Shown: positions 33,778 through 41,734, counted from the stretch's first letter. The stretch: DNA of 64,000 bases from Micromonospora parva (GCF_000718515.1 NZ_JNZS01000001.1:186001-250000), one strand, 5' to 3'. Translations and numbers: made by a program. The notes: generated by a model not told the origin, from the sequence alone.

Positions 33778-35337
33778 GTGACCGGCAAGCTTGATCTTGA
33801 TCCGGTGTTGGTGGCGCGGGCGCGGGAGTTGGCGCGTCGGGCCGGGCAGCCGGTGGTGGACCTGGCTCGCAGCCACACCACCGTGTCGGTGGAGCGGGCG
33901 GTGCTGCGGTTGGCCGGGGTGAGCGGCGCCGACCCGGACGGCATTCCGTGGGTGAACCGGCTCGTCGACGCGGTCGCCGCGGACGTCGGGTTGGGTCACG
34001 GGGTGGCGGTGCCGGTGTTCGACGCCCTGGCCCGTGAGGGCGGCACCGATGTGACGTTGCTGGCGCAGAAGGCCGCGGCCGGGTCGGTGCGGTTCACCCA
34101 GCCGACCGGGCGGGCCGCGACGGCGGCCCGGTCGGCGGCGCGCAGGGCGGTCGGGGCGGGCATCCGGCGCATCGACCGGCGGCGCGCCGAACGGGACCGG
34201 CTCATCAAGCGGCACGGGGACCCGAAGCAGCGGCCGTGGATCTACCTGATCGTGGCGACCGGGGACATCTACGAGGACATTCCGCAGGCGCAGGCGGCGG
34301 CGCGGGCCGGCGCGGACGTGATCGCGGTGATCCGTTCGACGGGGCAGTCGCTGCTGGACTACGTGCCCGAGGGCGCGACCCGGGAGGGTTTCGCCGGCAC
34401 GTACGCCACGCAGGAGAACTTCCGGTTGATGCGCGCGGCGTTGGACGAGTCGTCGAAGGAGTTGGGACGCTACGTGCGGTTGACCAACTACGCGTCGGGG
34501 TTGTGCATGCCGGAGATGGCGACCCTGGCCGGGTTGGAACGCCTCGACATGATGTTGAACGATTCGATGTACGGGATCCTGTTCCGCGACATCAACCCGG
34601 TGCGTACGTTCGTCGACCAGCGGTTCTCCCGGCAGGTGCACGCCCGCGCCGGGATCATCATCAACACCGGTGAGGACAACTACCTGACCACCGCCGACGC
34701 CGTCGACGAGGCGCACACGGTGACGGTGTCGCAGCTGCTCAACGAGTTCTTCGCGCACGAGGCGGGGTTGGCGGACTGGCAGTTGGGTCTGGGCCACGCG
34801 TTCGAGATCAACCCGGAGGTGCCGGAGTCGTTCCGGCTGGAGTTGGCGCACGCCCTGCTGGCCCGGGAGTTGTTCCCGGACGCGCCGCTGAAGTGGATGC
34901 CGCCGACGAAACACATGACCGGTGACGTGTTCCGGGGCAACCTGCTCGACGGGTTCTTCAACCTGGCCGGTGCGCTGACCGGTCAGGGGATCCTGCTGGT
35001 GGGGATGATGACCGAGGCGGTGGTGACACCGTGGTTGTCGGATCGGGACATCGCCCTGCAGAACGTGCGCTACGTGCTGGGCGCGGCCGGTGGGCTGCAC
35101 GAGGACTTCGTGCCGGCGCCGGGCGGGTTCATCCGCCGCCGCGCCAACCAGGTCCTCGGTGAGGCGCTGGACCTGTTGGAACGCATCGGGGAGCAGACGT
35201 TGCTGACGGCGATCGCCGAGGGCACCTTCGGGATCATGAAGCGGCCCGCGGACCGGGGCAAGGGCCTCGACGGGGTCGCCGCGCACGAGGCCGACTACTG
35301 CAACCCGGCCACCGACATCCTGGAGGCGGCGGCGTGA
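33778..35337 (+). CDS. kamD: lysine 5,6-aminomutase alpha subunit
   Basis: A 519-residue subunit of the adenosylcobalamin/PLP-dependent beta-lysine 5,6-aminomutase, the TIM-barrel partner of KamE. It makes 3,5-diaminohexanoate from beta-lysine. Characteristic stretches are PWIYLIVATGDIYEDIPQAQAAARAGADVIAVIRSTGQSLLDYVPEG, YATQENFRLMRAALD, LCMPEMATLAGLERLDMMLNDSMYGILFRDINP, and KWMPPTKHMTGDVFRGNLLD. Length matches the family. GTG 33778 lies 22 nt after the amidohydrolase stop. The adjoining sequence repeats the GTGAGCGAGC word also present before kamE. KamE follows after a 71-nt repeat-like spacer. Confidence 0.92.
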   Translation: MTGKLDLDPVLVARARELARRAGQPVVDLARSHTTVSVERAVLRLAGVSGADPDGIPWVNRLVDAVAADVGLGHGVAVPVFDALAREGGTDVTLLAQKAAAGSVRFTQPTGRAATAARSAARRAVGAGIRRIDRRRAERDRLIKRHGDPKQRPWIYLIVATGDIYEDIPQAQAAARAGADVIAVIRSTGQSLLDYVPEGATREGFAGTYATQENFRLMRAALDESSKELGRYVRLTNYASGLCMPEMATLAGLERLDMMLNDSMYGILFRDINPVRTFVDQRFSRQVHARAGIIINTGEDNYLTTADAVDEAHTVTVSQLLNEFFAHEAGLADWQLGLGHAFEINPEVPESFRLELAHALLARELFPDAPLKWMPPTKHMTGDVFRGNLLDGFFNLAGALTGQGILLVGMMTEAVVTPWLSDRDIALQNVRYVLGAAGGLHEDFVPAPGGFIRRRANQVLGEALDLLERIGEQTLLTAIAEGTFGIMKRPADRGKGLDGVAAHEADYCNPATDILEAAA

Positions 35338-35386
35338 GCGAGCGTAGCGAGCGAACCGGCCAGCACAGCAGTCCCGCGCTCACGCC
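35331..35386. repeat. REP-like inverted repeat between kamD and kamE
   Basis: GGCGTGAGCG (35331-35340, overlapping the kamD stop) and CGCTCACGCC (35377-35386) are perfect inverted repeats. Between them lies GAGCGTAGCGAGCGAACC. The word GTGAGCGAGC recurs at about 33752 and 14790. This looks like a dispersed extragenic palindrome of the Micromonospora type inserted at the gene junction, which lengthens the kamE reading frame artificially. Identity as a genome-wide repeat is recalled, not tested. Confidence 0.55.
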
Positions 35387-35408
35387 GCCGGCGCGAAGCG
35401 GCGGCGGC

Positions 35409-36158
35409 GTGAGCAAGCAGATCGTGCGCCCGTACGGGGACACCACCGGTGACGGGATGGTGCAGGTGTCGTTCACCTTGCCGGTGGCGCATGACAAGCG
35501 GGCCGAGGGCGCGGCGGTGCAGTTGGCCAACAAGATGGGCATCGACCCGGCGATGGTGGTGCACGCCAAACCGATGGGTGACGGGTTCACCTTCTTCGTC
35601 GTCTACGGGCGGGTGAACCACCTGGTCGACCTCGACGCCGTGCAGGTGGTGGAGCGTGATTTCGCGTTGCTGTCGGCGAAGGACGTCAACACGGTGATCA
35701 AGCAGCGGTTGCGGCGCAAGCTGTCGGTGGTCGGGGCGTGCATCGGCACCGACGCGCACACGGTGGGCATCGACGCGATCCTCAACGTCAAGGGCATCGC
35801 GGGGGAGAAGGGCCTGGAGTACTACCGGGAGTTGAAGGTCACCAACATGGGTGCGCAGGTCAGCGTGCCGGAGTTGGTGGAGACCGCCCGGGCGGAGAAG
35901 GCCGACGCGGTGTTGGTGTCGCAGGTGGTCACCCAACGCGACGCGCACCTGCACAACACCCGGGAGATGTCGGCGGCGTTCCGGGAGGCGATGCCGGCGG
36001 GGCGGCGGCCGCTGCTGATCGTCGGTGGTCCCCGCTTCGACGAGACGATGACCGACGAGTTGGGCGTGGACCGGATCTTCGGTCGGGGCACCACGCCCGG
36101 CGAGGTGGCCAGCTACCTGGTGCACGCTCTGATCACGCAACGGAAGGCGATGGCATGA
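35409..36158 (+). CDS. kamE: lysine 5,6-aminomutase beta subunit
   Basis: A 249-residue cobalamin-binding subunit. The B12 motif DxHxxG is present in GTDAHTVGIDAIL (D115, H117, G120), and the lysine that forms the PLP aldimine in the family is K128 in LNVKGIAG. The N-terminus reads IVRPYGDTTGDGMVQVSFTLPV as in known KamE. GTG 35409 is preferred over an in-frame GTG at 35334, which overlaps the kamD stop: the extra 25 residues (MSERSERT...) come from the REP-like element and have no match in the family. Its stop overlaps the kal ATG by 4 nt. Confidence 0.92.
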   Translation: MSKQIVRPYGDTTGDGMVQVSFTLPVAHDKRAEGAAVQLANKMGIDPAMVVHAKPMGDGFTFFVVYGRVNHLVDLDAVQVVERDFALLSAKDVNTVIKQRLRRKLSVVGACIGTDAHTVGIDAILNVKGIAGEKGLEYYRELKVTNMGAQVSVPELVETARAEKADAVLVSQVVTQRDAHLHNTREMSAAFREAMPAGRRPLLIVGGPRFDETMTDELGVDRIFGRGTTPGEVASYLVHALITQRKAMA

Positions 36159-36559
36159 CCGACGCACGGCTCGGGTTGACGGTGACGCACCGGCGGTATG
36201 TGCCGTACTCGCACGCCCACTACGGCGGGAACCTGGTCGACGGGGCGTACGCGCTCGGGTTGTTCGGTGACGTCGCCACCGAGGTGTGCATCCGCACCGA
36301 CGGTGACGAGGGGCTGTTCGCCGGGTACGCCGACGTGCGCTTCCACGCGCCCATCCACGCCGGGGACGTGGTGCAGGTGACCGCGCAGGTGTCGCGGGTG
36401 GGCACCCGCAGCCGCACCCTGGAGTTGAGCTGCGCGGTGGTGTGCCGGGGTCGCCCGGACCGTTCCGCGTCCGCCGCGGAGGTCCTCGACCCGCCGATCG
36501 TGGCGGTCACCGCGACCGGCACCGTGGTCGTCCCCGCCGCAGTCGGTCGCGAGGAATGA
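36155..36559 (+). CDS. kal: 3-aminobutyryl-CoA ammonia-lyase
   Basis: A 134-residue hotdog-fold enzyme that removes ammonia from 3-aminobutyryl-CoA to give crotonyl-CoA. The sequence follows the clostridial Kal pattern: YSHAHYGGNLVDGAYALGLFGDVATEVCIRTDGDEGLFAGYADVRFHAPIHAGDVVQ, SRTLEL, and VLDPPIVAVTATGTVVVP. Start ATG 36155 overlaps the kamE stop by 4 nt, and its own stop overlaps the next start (ATGA), so translation is coupled. Presence of Kal implies that 3-aminobutyryl-CoA is made, although Kce is not in the window. Confidence 0.9.
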   Translation: MTDARLGLTVTHRRYVPYSHAHYGGNLVDGAYALGLFGDVATEVCIRTDGDEGLFAGYADVRFHAPIHAGDVVQVTAQVSRVGTRSRTLELSCAVVCRGRPDRSASAAEVLDPPIVAVTATGTVVVPAAVGREE

Positions 36560-37938
36560 GCCAGGGTCGCGAGCCCCGCGGTCGCGGACCGGGAGAGCCC
36601 GCGACACTGGCGGTCTGCGCCGACGTCGGTTCCACGTACACGAAGGTGGCAGTGGTGGACCTGGCCGCCGGTGTCCTCGCCGGTGCGGCGTCGGCGCCGA
36701 CCACTGTCGGCACCGACGTGCTGCACGGCCTGGACGCCGCGGTGGCGGCGGCCACCGCCGGGCTGCGGGTGGGTGACGTGCCGTGGTACGTGTGTTCGTC
36801 GGCCGGGGGTGGGTTGCGGCTGGCCGTGATCGGCTATGAGCCGTTGGTCACCGCGCAGGCCGGGCGGCGGGTCGGGTTGTCCGCGGGCGCGCACGTGGTG
36901 CACGTCGCGGCGGGTCGGCTCGGCGCGGCCGACCTGACGGCGTTGCGGGCGGCCCGACCCGATGTGGTGCTGCTCGTCGGCGGCACCGACGGCGGTGACG
37001 CCGACACGATCACCCACAACGCGACCCGGCTGGCCCGGGCCCGGTGGCGCCGGCCCGTGGTGTACGCGGGCAACGCCGACGTGCGCGAGCAGCTGACCGG
37101 GTTGCTGGGCGACGCCGGGGTGCCGGTCACCGCCGCCGACAACGTCCTGCCGCGCATCGGGGTGCTCGCCCCGGATTCGGCGCGCTCGGCGATCCGCGCG
37201 GTGTTCCTGCGTCACGTCATCGGTGGTAAACGACTGTCCAGGGGCACCCGGTTCGCGCGGCTGGTGCGGGCGGCCACCCCCGACACGGTGCTCACCGGTG
37301 TGGAGGTGCTCGCCGACACCCTCGGTGGTGATCTCGCCGTCGTCGACGTGGGTGGGGCCACCACCGACGTGTACTCGGTGCTCACGCCCGACGAGCGGGC
37401 CACCGGGCCGGGCCGGGAGGTCGCCGGCAGTCTGTGGCGGGCCCGCACCGTGGAGGGCGATCTGGGGATGCGGTGGAGCGCCCCCGGGGTGGTGCGCGCC
37501 GCCGTCGAGGAGCGGCTGCTCGCCGGGGACGAGTCCGACGACCTGGCGGCCGCCGCGGCGCGTCGGGCGGGCGACCCGGCGTTACTGGCCGTCGACGACG
37601 TCGAGCGGGCCGTGGACCGGCGCATCGCCACCCTCGCCGCGACGGTGGCGCTGCGCCGGCACGCCCGGGGCGCGGCCACCGGTGAGCGGGCCGGGCGGGA
37701 CCTGCGCGACGTGCGGCTGCTGGTGGGCTCCGGTGGGGTGTTGCGGCACGCCCCGGCGGACATGTCCGGGCAGGTGCTGTCGGCGGTCCTGGCCGATCAC
37801 GCCGGCGGGTGGGCGCTGCCGCGCGCCGCCGCGGCGGTCGTCGACGCGGACTACGTGCTGGCCGCCGGAGGGCTGCTCGCCGAGGAACACCCGGCGGCCG
37901 CGAGGGCGCTGCTGCGTCACCATCTGCGTACGCAGTGA
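36556..37938 (+). CDS. MutL/GlmL-like actin-fold ATPase, probable aminomutase reactivase
   Basis: A 460-residue member of the glutamate-mutase MutL family. Actin/Hsp70-type phosphate loops are visible: CADVGSTYTKVAVVDL near the start and LAVVDVGGATTDVYSV in the middle, with VLLVGGTDGGD and LLVGSGGVLRHAP. MutL-like proteins accompany B12-dependent mutases and are thought to exchange inactivated cofactor. Here it ends the operon with kamDE, so KamDE is the likely client (an inference). ATG 36556 overlaps the kal stop. The family is not the DNA-repair MutL. Confidence 0.85.
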   Translation: MSQGREPRGRGPGEPATLAVCADVGSTYTKVAVVDLAAGVLAGAASAPTTVGTDVLHGLDAAVAAATAGLRVGDVPWYVCSSAGGGLRLAVIGYEPLVTAQAGRRVGLSAGAHVVHVAAGRLGAADLTALRAARPDVVLLVGGTDGGDADTITHNATRLARARWRRPVVYAGNADVREQLTGLLGDAGVPVTAADNVLPRIGVLAPDSARSAIRAVFLRHVIGGKRLSRGTRFARLVRAATPDTVLTGVEVLADTLGGDLAVVDVGGATTDVYSVLTPDERATGPGREVAGSLWRARTVEGDLGMRWSAPGVVRAAVEERLLAGDESDDLAAAAARRAGDPALLAVDDVERAVDRRIATLAATVALRRHARGAATGERAGRDLRDVRLLVGSGGVLRHAPADMSGQVLSAVLADHAGGWALPRAAAAVVDADYVLAAGGLLAEEHPAAARALLRHHLRTQ

Positions 37939-37989
37939 GACTCGCCGACCGACACGCCGTGTCGCAACACACGACAGGCCGGGTGCGGG

Positions 37990-38020
37990 TTGACAACCGA
38001 CGGGGGTCGGCACGTACCGT
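37990..38020 (+). promoter_or_regulatory. candidate promoter TTGACA-19-TACCGT
   Basis: A consensus -35 (37990-37995) and a TANNNT -10 (38015-38020) with a 19-bp spacer, downstream of the mutL-like stop. No gene with a ribosome-binding site follows for about 460 bp, and a strong hairpin lies at 38294-38323. Confidence 0.45.
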
Positions 38021-38026
38021 CTTTGA

Positions 38027-38323
38027 GTCCTACCACGGGAAGCGGCTGTTGTTCGCTTCGTCCCTTCGTCCGCTGGCCGAGCGACATGTTTCAGCGTCAT
38101 CGTCGCGGCGGCCAGGTCCAGCGGGCGGGGGTCGGCGGGGCGGCGCGAACCGGCCGCGGTTACCGGTGTACGGGCAGGGTGAGGTGCACGGCCAGTAGAC
38201 AACGGCCCGGCGGGGGCAGCCAGTCCACGTCCGGTCGGTCCGAAGGTCGTCGTGCCCCATCCTCGCCACACCGGCCGGGAAGGGCCTGGGAGCATCGGGG
38301 CGCGGCGTCAGCCGCGCCCCGAT
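38027..38323 (+). ncRNA. candidate ~300-nt non-coding transcript
   Basis: This is the body of the 567-bp gap between the mutL-like gene and lnt. It is bounded by a promoter candidate (37990-38020) and a perfect 13-bp terminator-like hairpin (38294-38323). No reading frame has a plausible ribosome-binding site or protein-like composition. It does not look like tmRNA, RNase P RNA, SRP RNA or a cobalamin riboswitch. Alternatively it is unused sequence with a chance promoter. Confidence 0.3.
38294..38323 (+). terminator. perfect 13-bp hairpin with TTTC tail
   Basis: ATCGGGGCGCGGC (38294-38306) pairs with GCCGCGCCCCGAT (38311-38323) around a GTCA loop and is followed by TTC. It is about 360 nt beyond the mutL-like stop. 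Confidence 0.75.
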
Positions 38324-38472
38324 TTCATCCCCCCACCCTCACGCCACGCCACTCCCACTTGCGGCGATCTTGCGGTTTCGGTCGTCGACGTGGGCGGGAA
38401 TGCCCCTTGTGTCGGCACGGAAAGCGCAAGATCGGCGAGCGGGGGTCCCGGCCGGCGGGACCATCAGGCGGG

Positions 38473-38478
38473 TAGCCT
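38473..38478 (+). promoter_or_regulatory. -10 hexamer TAGCCT upstream of lnt
   Basis: TAGCCT ends 7 nt before GTG 38486, which opens a 7-codon frame overlapping the lnt start. Transcription from here would leave only a 20-nt lnt leader containing GAGGTGAAG. Confidence 0.45.
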
Positions 38479-38485
38479 TCGCCGG

Positions 38486-38509
38486 GTGATCGAGGTGAAG
38501 CTGCGGTGA
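38486..38509 (+). CDS. possible 7-codon upstream ORF overlapping lnt
   Basis: GTG-ATC-GAG-GTG-AAG-CTG-CGG-TGA encodes MIEVKLR. Its TGA overlaps the lnt GTG (GTGA). The GTG would sit at the 5' end of the transcript predicted from TAGCCT. It could couple leaderless initiation to lnt translation, or it may be a chance frame over the lnt ribosome-binding site. Confidence 0.25.
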   Translation: MIEVKLR

Positions 38510-40248
38510 CGATGCTGGACCAGGATGAAACCCGCACCCCCCGGGTGACCGGCGCGCCGGTCGTCGCGGGTCGGCCGCTGCCGCTACGGGTCGCTGTGCC
38601 CCTGGCCGTGGCCGCCGGGCTGGCCCTGCTGGTGGCGTTCCCCCCGTACGGGGTGTGGCCGCTCGCGCCCGTCGGGGTGGCGTTGCTGGCCGCCGCCGTA
38701 CACCGGCGGCGGATGCGCGCCGGCACCGGCCTGGGCTTCCTGACCGGTGTGGCGTTGTTCGCCCCGCTGCTGGCCTGGACGAACCTGCACACCGGTTACC
38801 TGCCGTGGGTGCTGCTGTCGTTGCTGCAGGCCGGCTACCTGGCGCTGCTGGGCGCCGCTACCGCCTGGGTGTCGCCGCTGGCCGACCGGGGCCGCTGGGC
38901 GTGGCCGGCGCTGACCGGGCTGCTCTGGGTGGGCCAGGAGGCGCTGCGCGACCGCACCCCGTTCGGCGGGTTCCCCTGGGGGCGGCTCGCGTTCAGCCAG
39001 GACGAGTCGCCGCTGCTGCGCCTGGCCGCGCTCGGCGGCGCGCCGGTGGTCACCTTCGCCGTCGCCCTCGTCGGCGGCCTGCTGGTCACCGCCGGCTGGC
39101 GCACCGTCAGCACCCTGCGCCGCACCACCCCCAACGGCACCGGCCCGAGCACCCACACGGCCGACACCGCGGACACCGCGGACACCGACAGCGATCAGCT
39201 CGACGGCCCCGCCGACACCAACCCCACCACCGCCGCGCCGTCCGGCGGCGGTTCGGCGCGGCGGTGGACGCCGGTCGTCGTCCCCGCGGTCGTGGCCGTC
39301 GCGCTGACCGCCGGTGCCCTGCTCGTGCCGGTCGCCTCCGCCGGGTCCGGCGCCACCGTCACCGTGGCGATCGTGCAGGGCAACGTGCCGCGGCTGGGCC
39401 TGGACTTCAACGCCCAACGGCAGGCGGTGCTCAACAACCACGTCGACGCCACCATCGAGCTGGCCGGGCGGGTCGCCGCCGGGCAGCAGCCGCGCCCCGA
39501 CGTGGTGGTGTGGCCGGAGAACTCCAGCGACATCGACCCGCTGCGCAACCCCACCGCCGGTGCCCGGATCTCCCAGGCCGCCGACACCATCGGCGCGCCG
39601 ATCCTGGTCGGCGCGGTGCTACTGGGCCCCGACGTCGGGCAGGTCCGCAACGCCGGCATCCTGTGGCGCCCCGGCACCGGCGCCGACATGGAGCAGCTGT
39701 ACACCAAACGCCACCCGGTGCCGTTCGCCGAGTACGTGCCGCTGCGGGACGTGGCCCGGATGGTCAGCAAGCAGGTCGACCTGATCCGCAACGACTTCGT
39801 GCCCGGAAGCACCCCGGGCGTGGTACGCGCCGGCCCCGCCGTGCTCGGTGACGTGATCTGCTTCGAGGTCGCCTACGACGAGGTGGTCCGGGACACCGTC
39901 ACCGGCGGCGCGCAACTGCTGGTGGTGCAGACCAACAACGCCACGTTCAACGTGGCGGAGGCCCGCCAGCAGTTGGCCATGGTGCGGTTGCGGGCGGTGG
40001 AGCACGGCCGGCCGGCGTTGATGGCCTCCACTGTCGGTGTGTCCGGGTTCGTCGCACCCGACGGGCGGGTAAGCGATGCCACCGGGTTCAACACCCGGGA
40101 GGTCGTGGTGCGGCAGGTGCGCCTCGACGACGGACGCACCCTCGCCACCCGCCTCGGTTGGTGGCCGGAGGTGACGCTCGCCGCGCTGGCCGCGGCGGCC
40201 CTGGTCGGCGCGGCGGTGCTGCGCCGACGGCGGGTCATGCCCGGATAG
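38506..40248 (+). CDS. lnt: apolipoprotein N-acyltransferase
   Basis: A 580-residue membrane enzyme that N-acylates the lipid-modified cysteine of lipoproteins. Six or so N-terminal helices are followed by an extracytoplasmic nitrilase-like domain with the catalytic triad visible: E338 (VVWPENS), K401 (YTKRHPVPFAEYVP) and C452 (GDVICFEVAYDE). A C-terminal helix closes the protein. Residues about 207-250 are an unusual Asp/Thr-rich low-complexity insertion with HTADTADTADTDSD repeats between helices. GTG 38506 (or ATG 38512) follows GAGGTGAAG. It is immediately upstream of the polyprenol-phosphate mannose synthase gene, the same order as the two-domain Ppm1/Lnt of mycobacteria. Confidence 0.92.
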   Translation: MTMLDQDETRTPRVTGAPVVAGRPLPLRVAVPLAVAAGLALLVAFPPYGVWPLAPVGVALLAAAVHRRRMRAGTGLGFLTGVALFAPLLAWTNLHTGYLPWVLLSLLQAGYLALLGAATAWVSPLADRGRWAWPALTGLLWVGQEALRDRTPFGGFPWGRLAFSQDESPLLRLAALGGAPVVTFAVALVGGLLVTAGWRTVSTLRRTTPNGTGPSTHTADTADTADTDSDQLDGPADTNPTTAAPSGGGSARRWTPVVVPAVVAVALTAGALLVPVASAGSGATVTVAIVQGNVPRLGLDFNAQRQAVLNNHVDATIELAGRVAAGQQPRPDVVVWPENSSDIDPLRNPTAGARISQAADTIGAPILVGAVLLGPDVGQVRNAGILWRPGTGADMEQLYTKRHPVPFAEYVPLRDVARMVSKQVDLIRNDFVPGSTPGVVRAGPAVLGDVICFEVAYDEVVRDTVTGGAQLLVVQTNNATFNVAEARQQLAMVRLRAVEHGRPALMASTVGVSGFVAPDGRVSDATGFNTREVVVRQVRLDDGRTLATRLGWWPEVTLAALAAAALVGAAVLRRRRVMPG

Positions 40249-40282
40249 CAACAGCCGGTACGCCGGCGGGAGCGGAGGAACC

Positions 40283-41092
40283 GTGATCCAGGCGACCGAT
40301 ACGATCCGACGCCCGGACGAGGTGCCCGGGGTGGGCCGGGTGCTGGTGGTGATCCCCACCTACAACGAGGCCGACAACATCGCCGCGATCGTGGGCCGGG
40401 TCCGGCGCGCCGCCCCGGCGGTGCAGGTCCTCATCGCCGACGACAACAGCCCCGACGGCACCGGCGCGATCGCCGACGCCCTCGCCGACGGTGACGCGCA
40501 CGTGCAGGTGCTGCACCGCCAGGGCAAGCAGGGCCTCGGCGCGGCGTACCTGGCCGGGTTCGGGTGGGCGCGCGAGCGCGGCTACCAGGCGGTCGTGGAG
40601 ATGGACGCCGACGGCTCGCACGCCCCGGAGGACCTGCCGGCGTTGCTGGACGCCGCCCGCGACGCGGACGTGGTGATCGGCTCCCGGTGGACCAGTGGCG
40701 CGCGGGTGCTCAACTGGCCGCTGCGGCGGCTGCTGCTGTCGCGCTGCGGCAACCTGTACGCGCGGCTGGCGCTGGGCATGCCCGTCTCGGACGCCACCGG
40801 TGGCTACCGGGTGTACCGGACCAGCGCGTTGGACGCGATCGACCTGGAGTCGGTGACCTCGCAGGGCTACTCGTTCCAGGTGGAGCTGTCGCGGCTGGCG
40901 CACCGGGCCGGGGTGCGGATCGTGGAGGTGCCGATCACGTTCGCCGAGCGGGAACGCGGCGACAGCAAGATGAGCCCGAAGATCGTGGCGGAGGCGCTGT
41001 GGCGGATCACCGCCTGGGGGGTGCGGGACCGACGCCAGTCGGTACGCCGCGGCCTGCACGGCACCGCCACCGGTCAGGCCCGGTGGCCGTGA
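40283..41092 (+). CDS. polyprenol monophosphomannose synthase (Ppm1/DPM1-like)
   Basis: A 269-residue GT2 glycosyltransferase with VLVVIPTYNEADNIAAIV at the start, then IADDNSPDGTG (DDNSPDG), the metal-binding EMDADGSHAPEDLP (DxD-like) and the family segments SRWTSGARVLNWPLRRLLLSRCGNLYARL and DATGGYRVYRTSAL. It transfers mannose from GDP-mannose to polyprenol phosphate for protein and glycolipid mannosylation at the membrane. The GTG start has GGAGGAACC directly upstream. It follows lnt by 34 nt, so they form an operon. Confidence 0.9.
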   Translation: MIQATDTIRRPDEVPGVGRVLVVIPTYNEADNIAAIVGRVRRAAPAVQVLIADDNSPDGTGAIADALADGDAHVQVLHRQGKQGLGAAYLAGFGWARERGYQAVVEMDADGSHAPEDLPALLDAARDADVVIGSRWTSGARVLNWPLRRLLLSRCGNLYARLALGMPVSDATGGYRVYRTSALDAIDLESVTSQGYSFQVELSRLAHRAGVRIVEVPITFAERERGDSKMSPKIVAEALWRITAWGVRDRRQSVRRGLHGTATGQARWP

Positions 41093-41160
41093 GCGCGGTC
41101 GTGTCATGCTGGATGAGCGGACCACGTCCGTGGTGTCCGCAGGAATGGCGATGAGGTGAG

Positions 41161-41679
41161 ATGCGCCGAGGACTGAGGTTCGTACCGTTGGCCCTGTTGC
41201 TGGCGGTGGTGCTGGAGCTGGCGGTGTTCGTCGGCGTGGGACGGGCGCTGGGGTTCGGCGCGGCGGTGTTGCTGGTGTTCGCCGCGTCCCTGCTGGGTCT
41301 GGTGCTGCTGCGCCGCGAGGGGATGCGCGCCTGGCGGGGGTTCCGTTCCGCAGCGGCGGCCGGGCAGCCCCCCGGCGGGCAGGTGACCGACGGCCTGGTG
41401 GGGTTGGCGGGCGCGTTGTTGCTGGCGGTGCCCGGCCTGGTCAGCGGGCTGGTCGGGGTGTTGCTGCTGGTGCCGCCGGTGCGTCGGCTGGCCCGCGCCG
41501 GGGTGCGCCGCGCCACCGAGCGGCGGGTGTCGTCGATGGTCGCCGGTGACCTGTTCGGGCCGCGCACGGTGCGGGTGCGCCAGGGTGCGCCGCAACCGAC
41601 CCCGCAACCGGAACAGCCGGTGGTGGTCGACGGCGGTCGGGCCATCGAGGGTGAGATCGTCGAGCCCGGTCGGCACTGA
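41161..41679 (+). CDS. FxsA family membrane protein
   Basis: A 172-residue protein with about three hydrophobic segments (PLALLLAVVLELAVFVGVGRALG, AAVLLVFAASLLGLVLLRREG, GLAGALLLAVPGLVSGLVGVLLLVPPVRRL) and a Pro/Glu-rich hydrophilic tail. The pattern LLAVVLELAVFVGVG...LRREG...PGLVSG...PP(V)R is typical of FxsA, a membrane protein linked in E. coli to phage F exclusion; its native role is unknown. ATG 41161 lies 68 nt after the mannose synthase stop and continues the lnt-ppm1 direction. A strong hairpin follows. Confidence 0.85.
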   Translation: MRRGLRFVPLALLLAVVLELAVFVGVGRALGFGAAVLLVFAASLLGLVLLRREGMRAWRGFRSAAAAGQPPGGQVTDGLVGLAGALLLAVPGLVSGLVGVLLLVPPVRRLARAGVRRATERRVSSMVAGDLFGPRTVRVRQGAPQPTPQPEQPVVVDGGRAIEGEIVEPGRH

Positions 41680-41694
41680 CACCGCCCATCAGAC

Positions 41695-41734
41695 ACGGCG
41701 ACGCCCCCGGGGGTTTCCCCGGGGGCGTCGCCGT
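41695..41734. terminator. perfect 18-bp hairpin between fxsA-like and rbpA
   Basis: ACGGCGACGCCCCCGGGG (41695-41712) pairs with its complement at 41717-41734 around a 4-nt GTTT loop. The flanking genes converge. Confidence 0.85.

Noticed and set aside
35334..35408. Alternative KamE start giving an MSERSERT N-terminus
   Set aside because: The extra residues are encoded by a REP-like palindrome and do not resemble the KamE family N-terminus; GTG 35409 fits.
37939..38300. Cobalamin riboswitch near the B12-dependent operon
   Set aside because: No B12-box-like sequence or characteristic pairing could be found upstream of kdd or in this gap.
37990..38475. Plus-strand open frames in the gap before lnt
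   Set aside because: No ribosome-binding site, basic/Gly-rich text, and a strong hairpin at 38294-38323 interrupts them; treated as a non-coding candidate instead.
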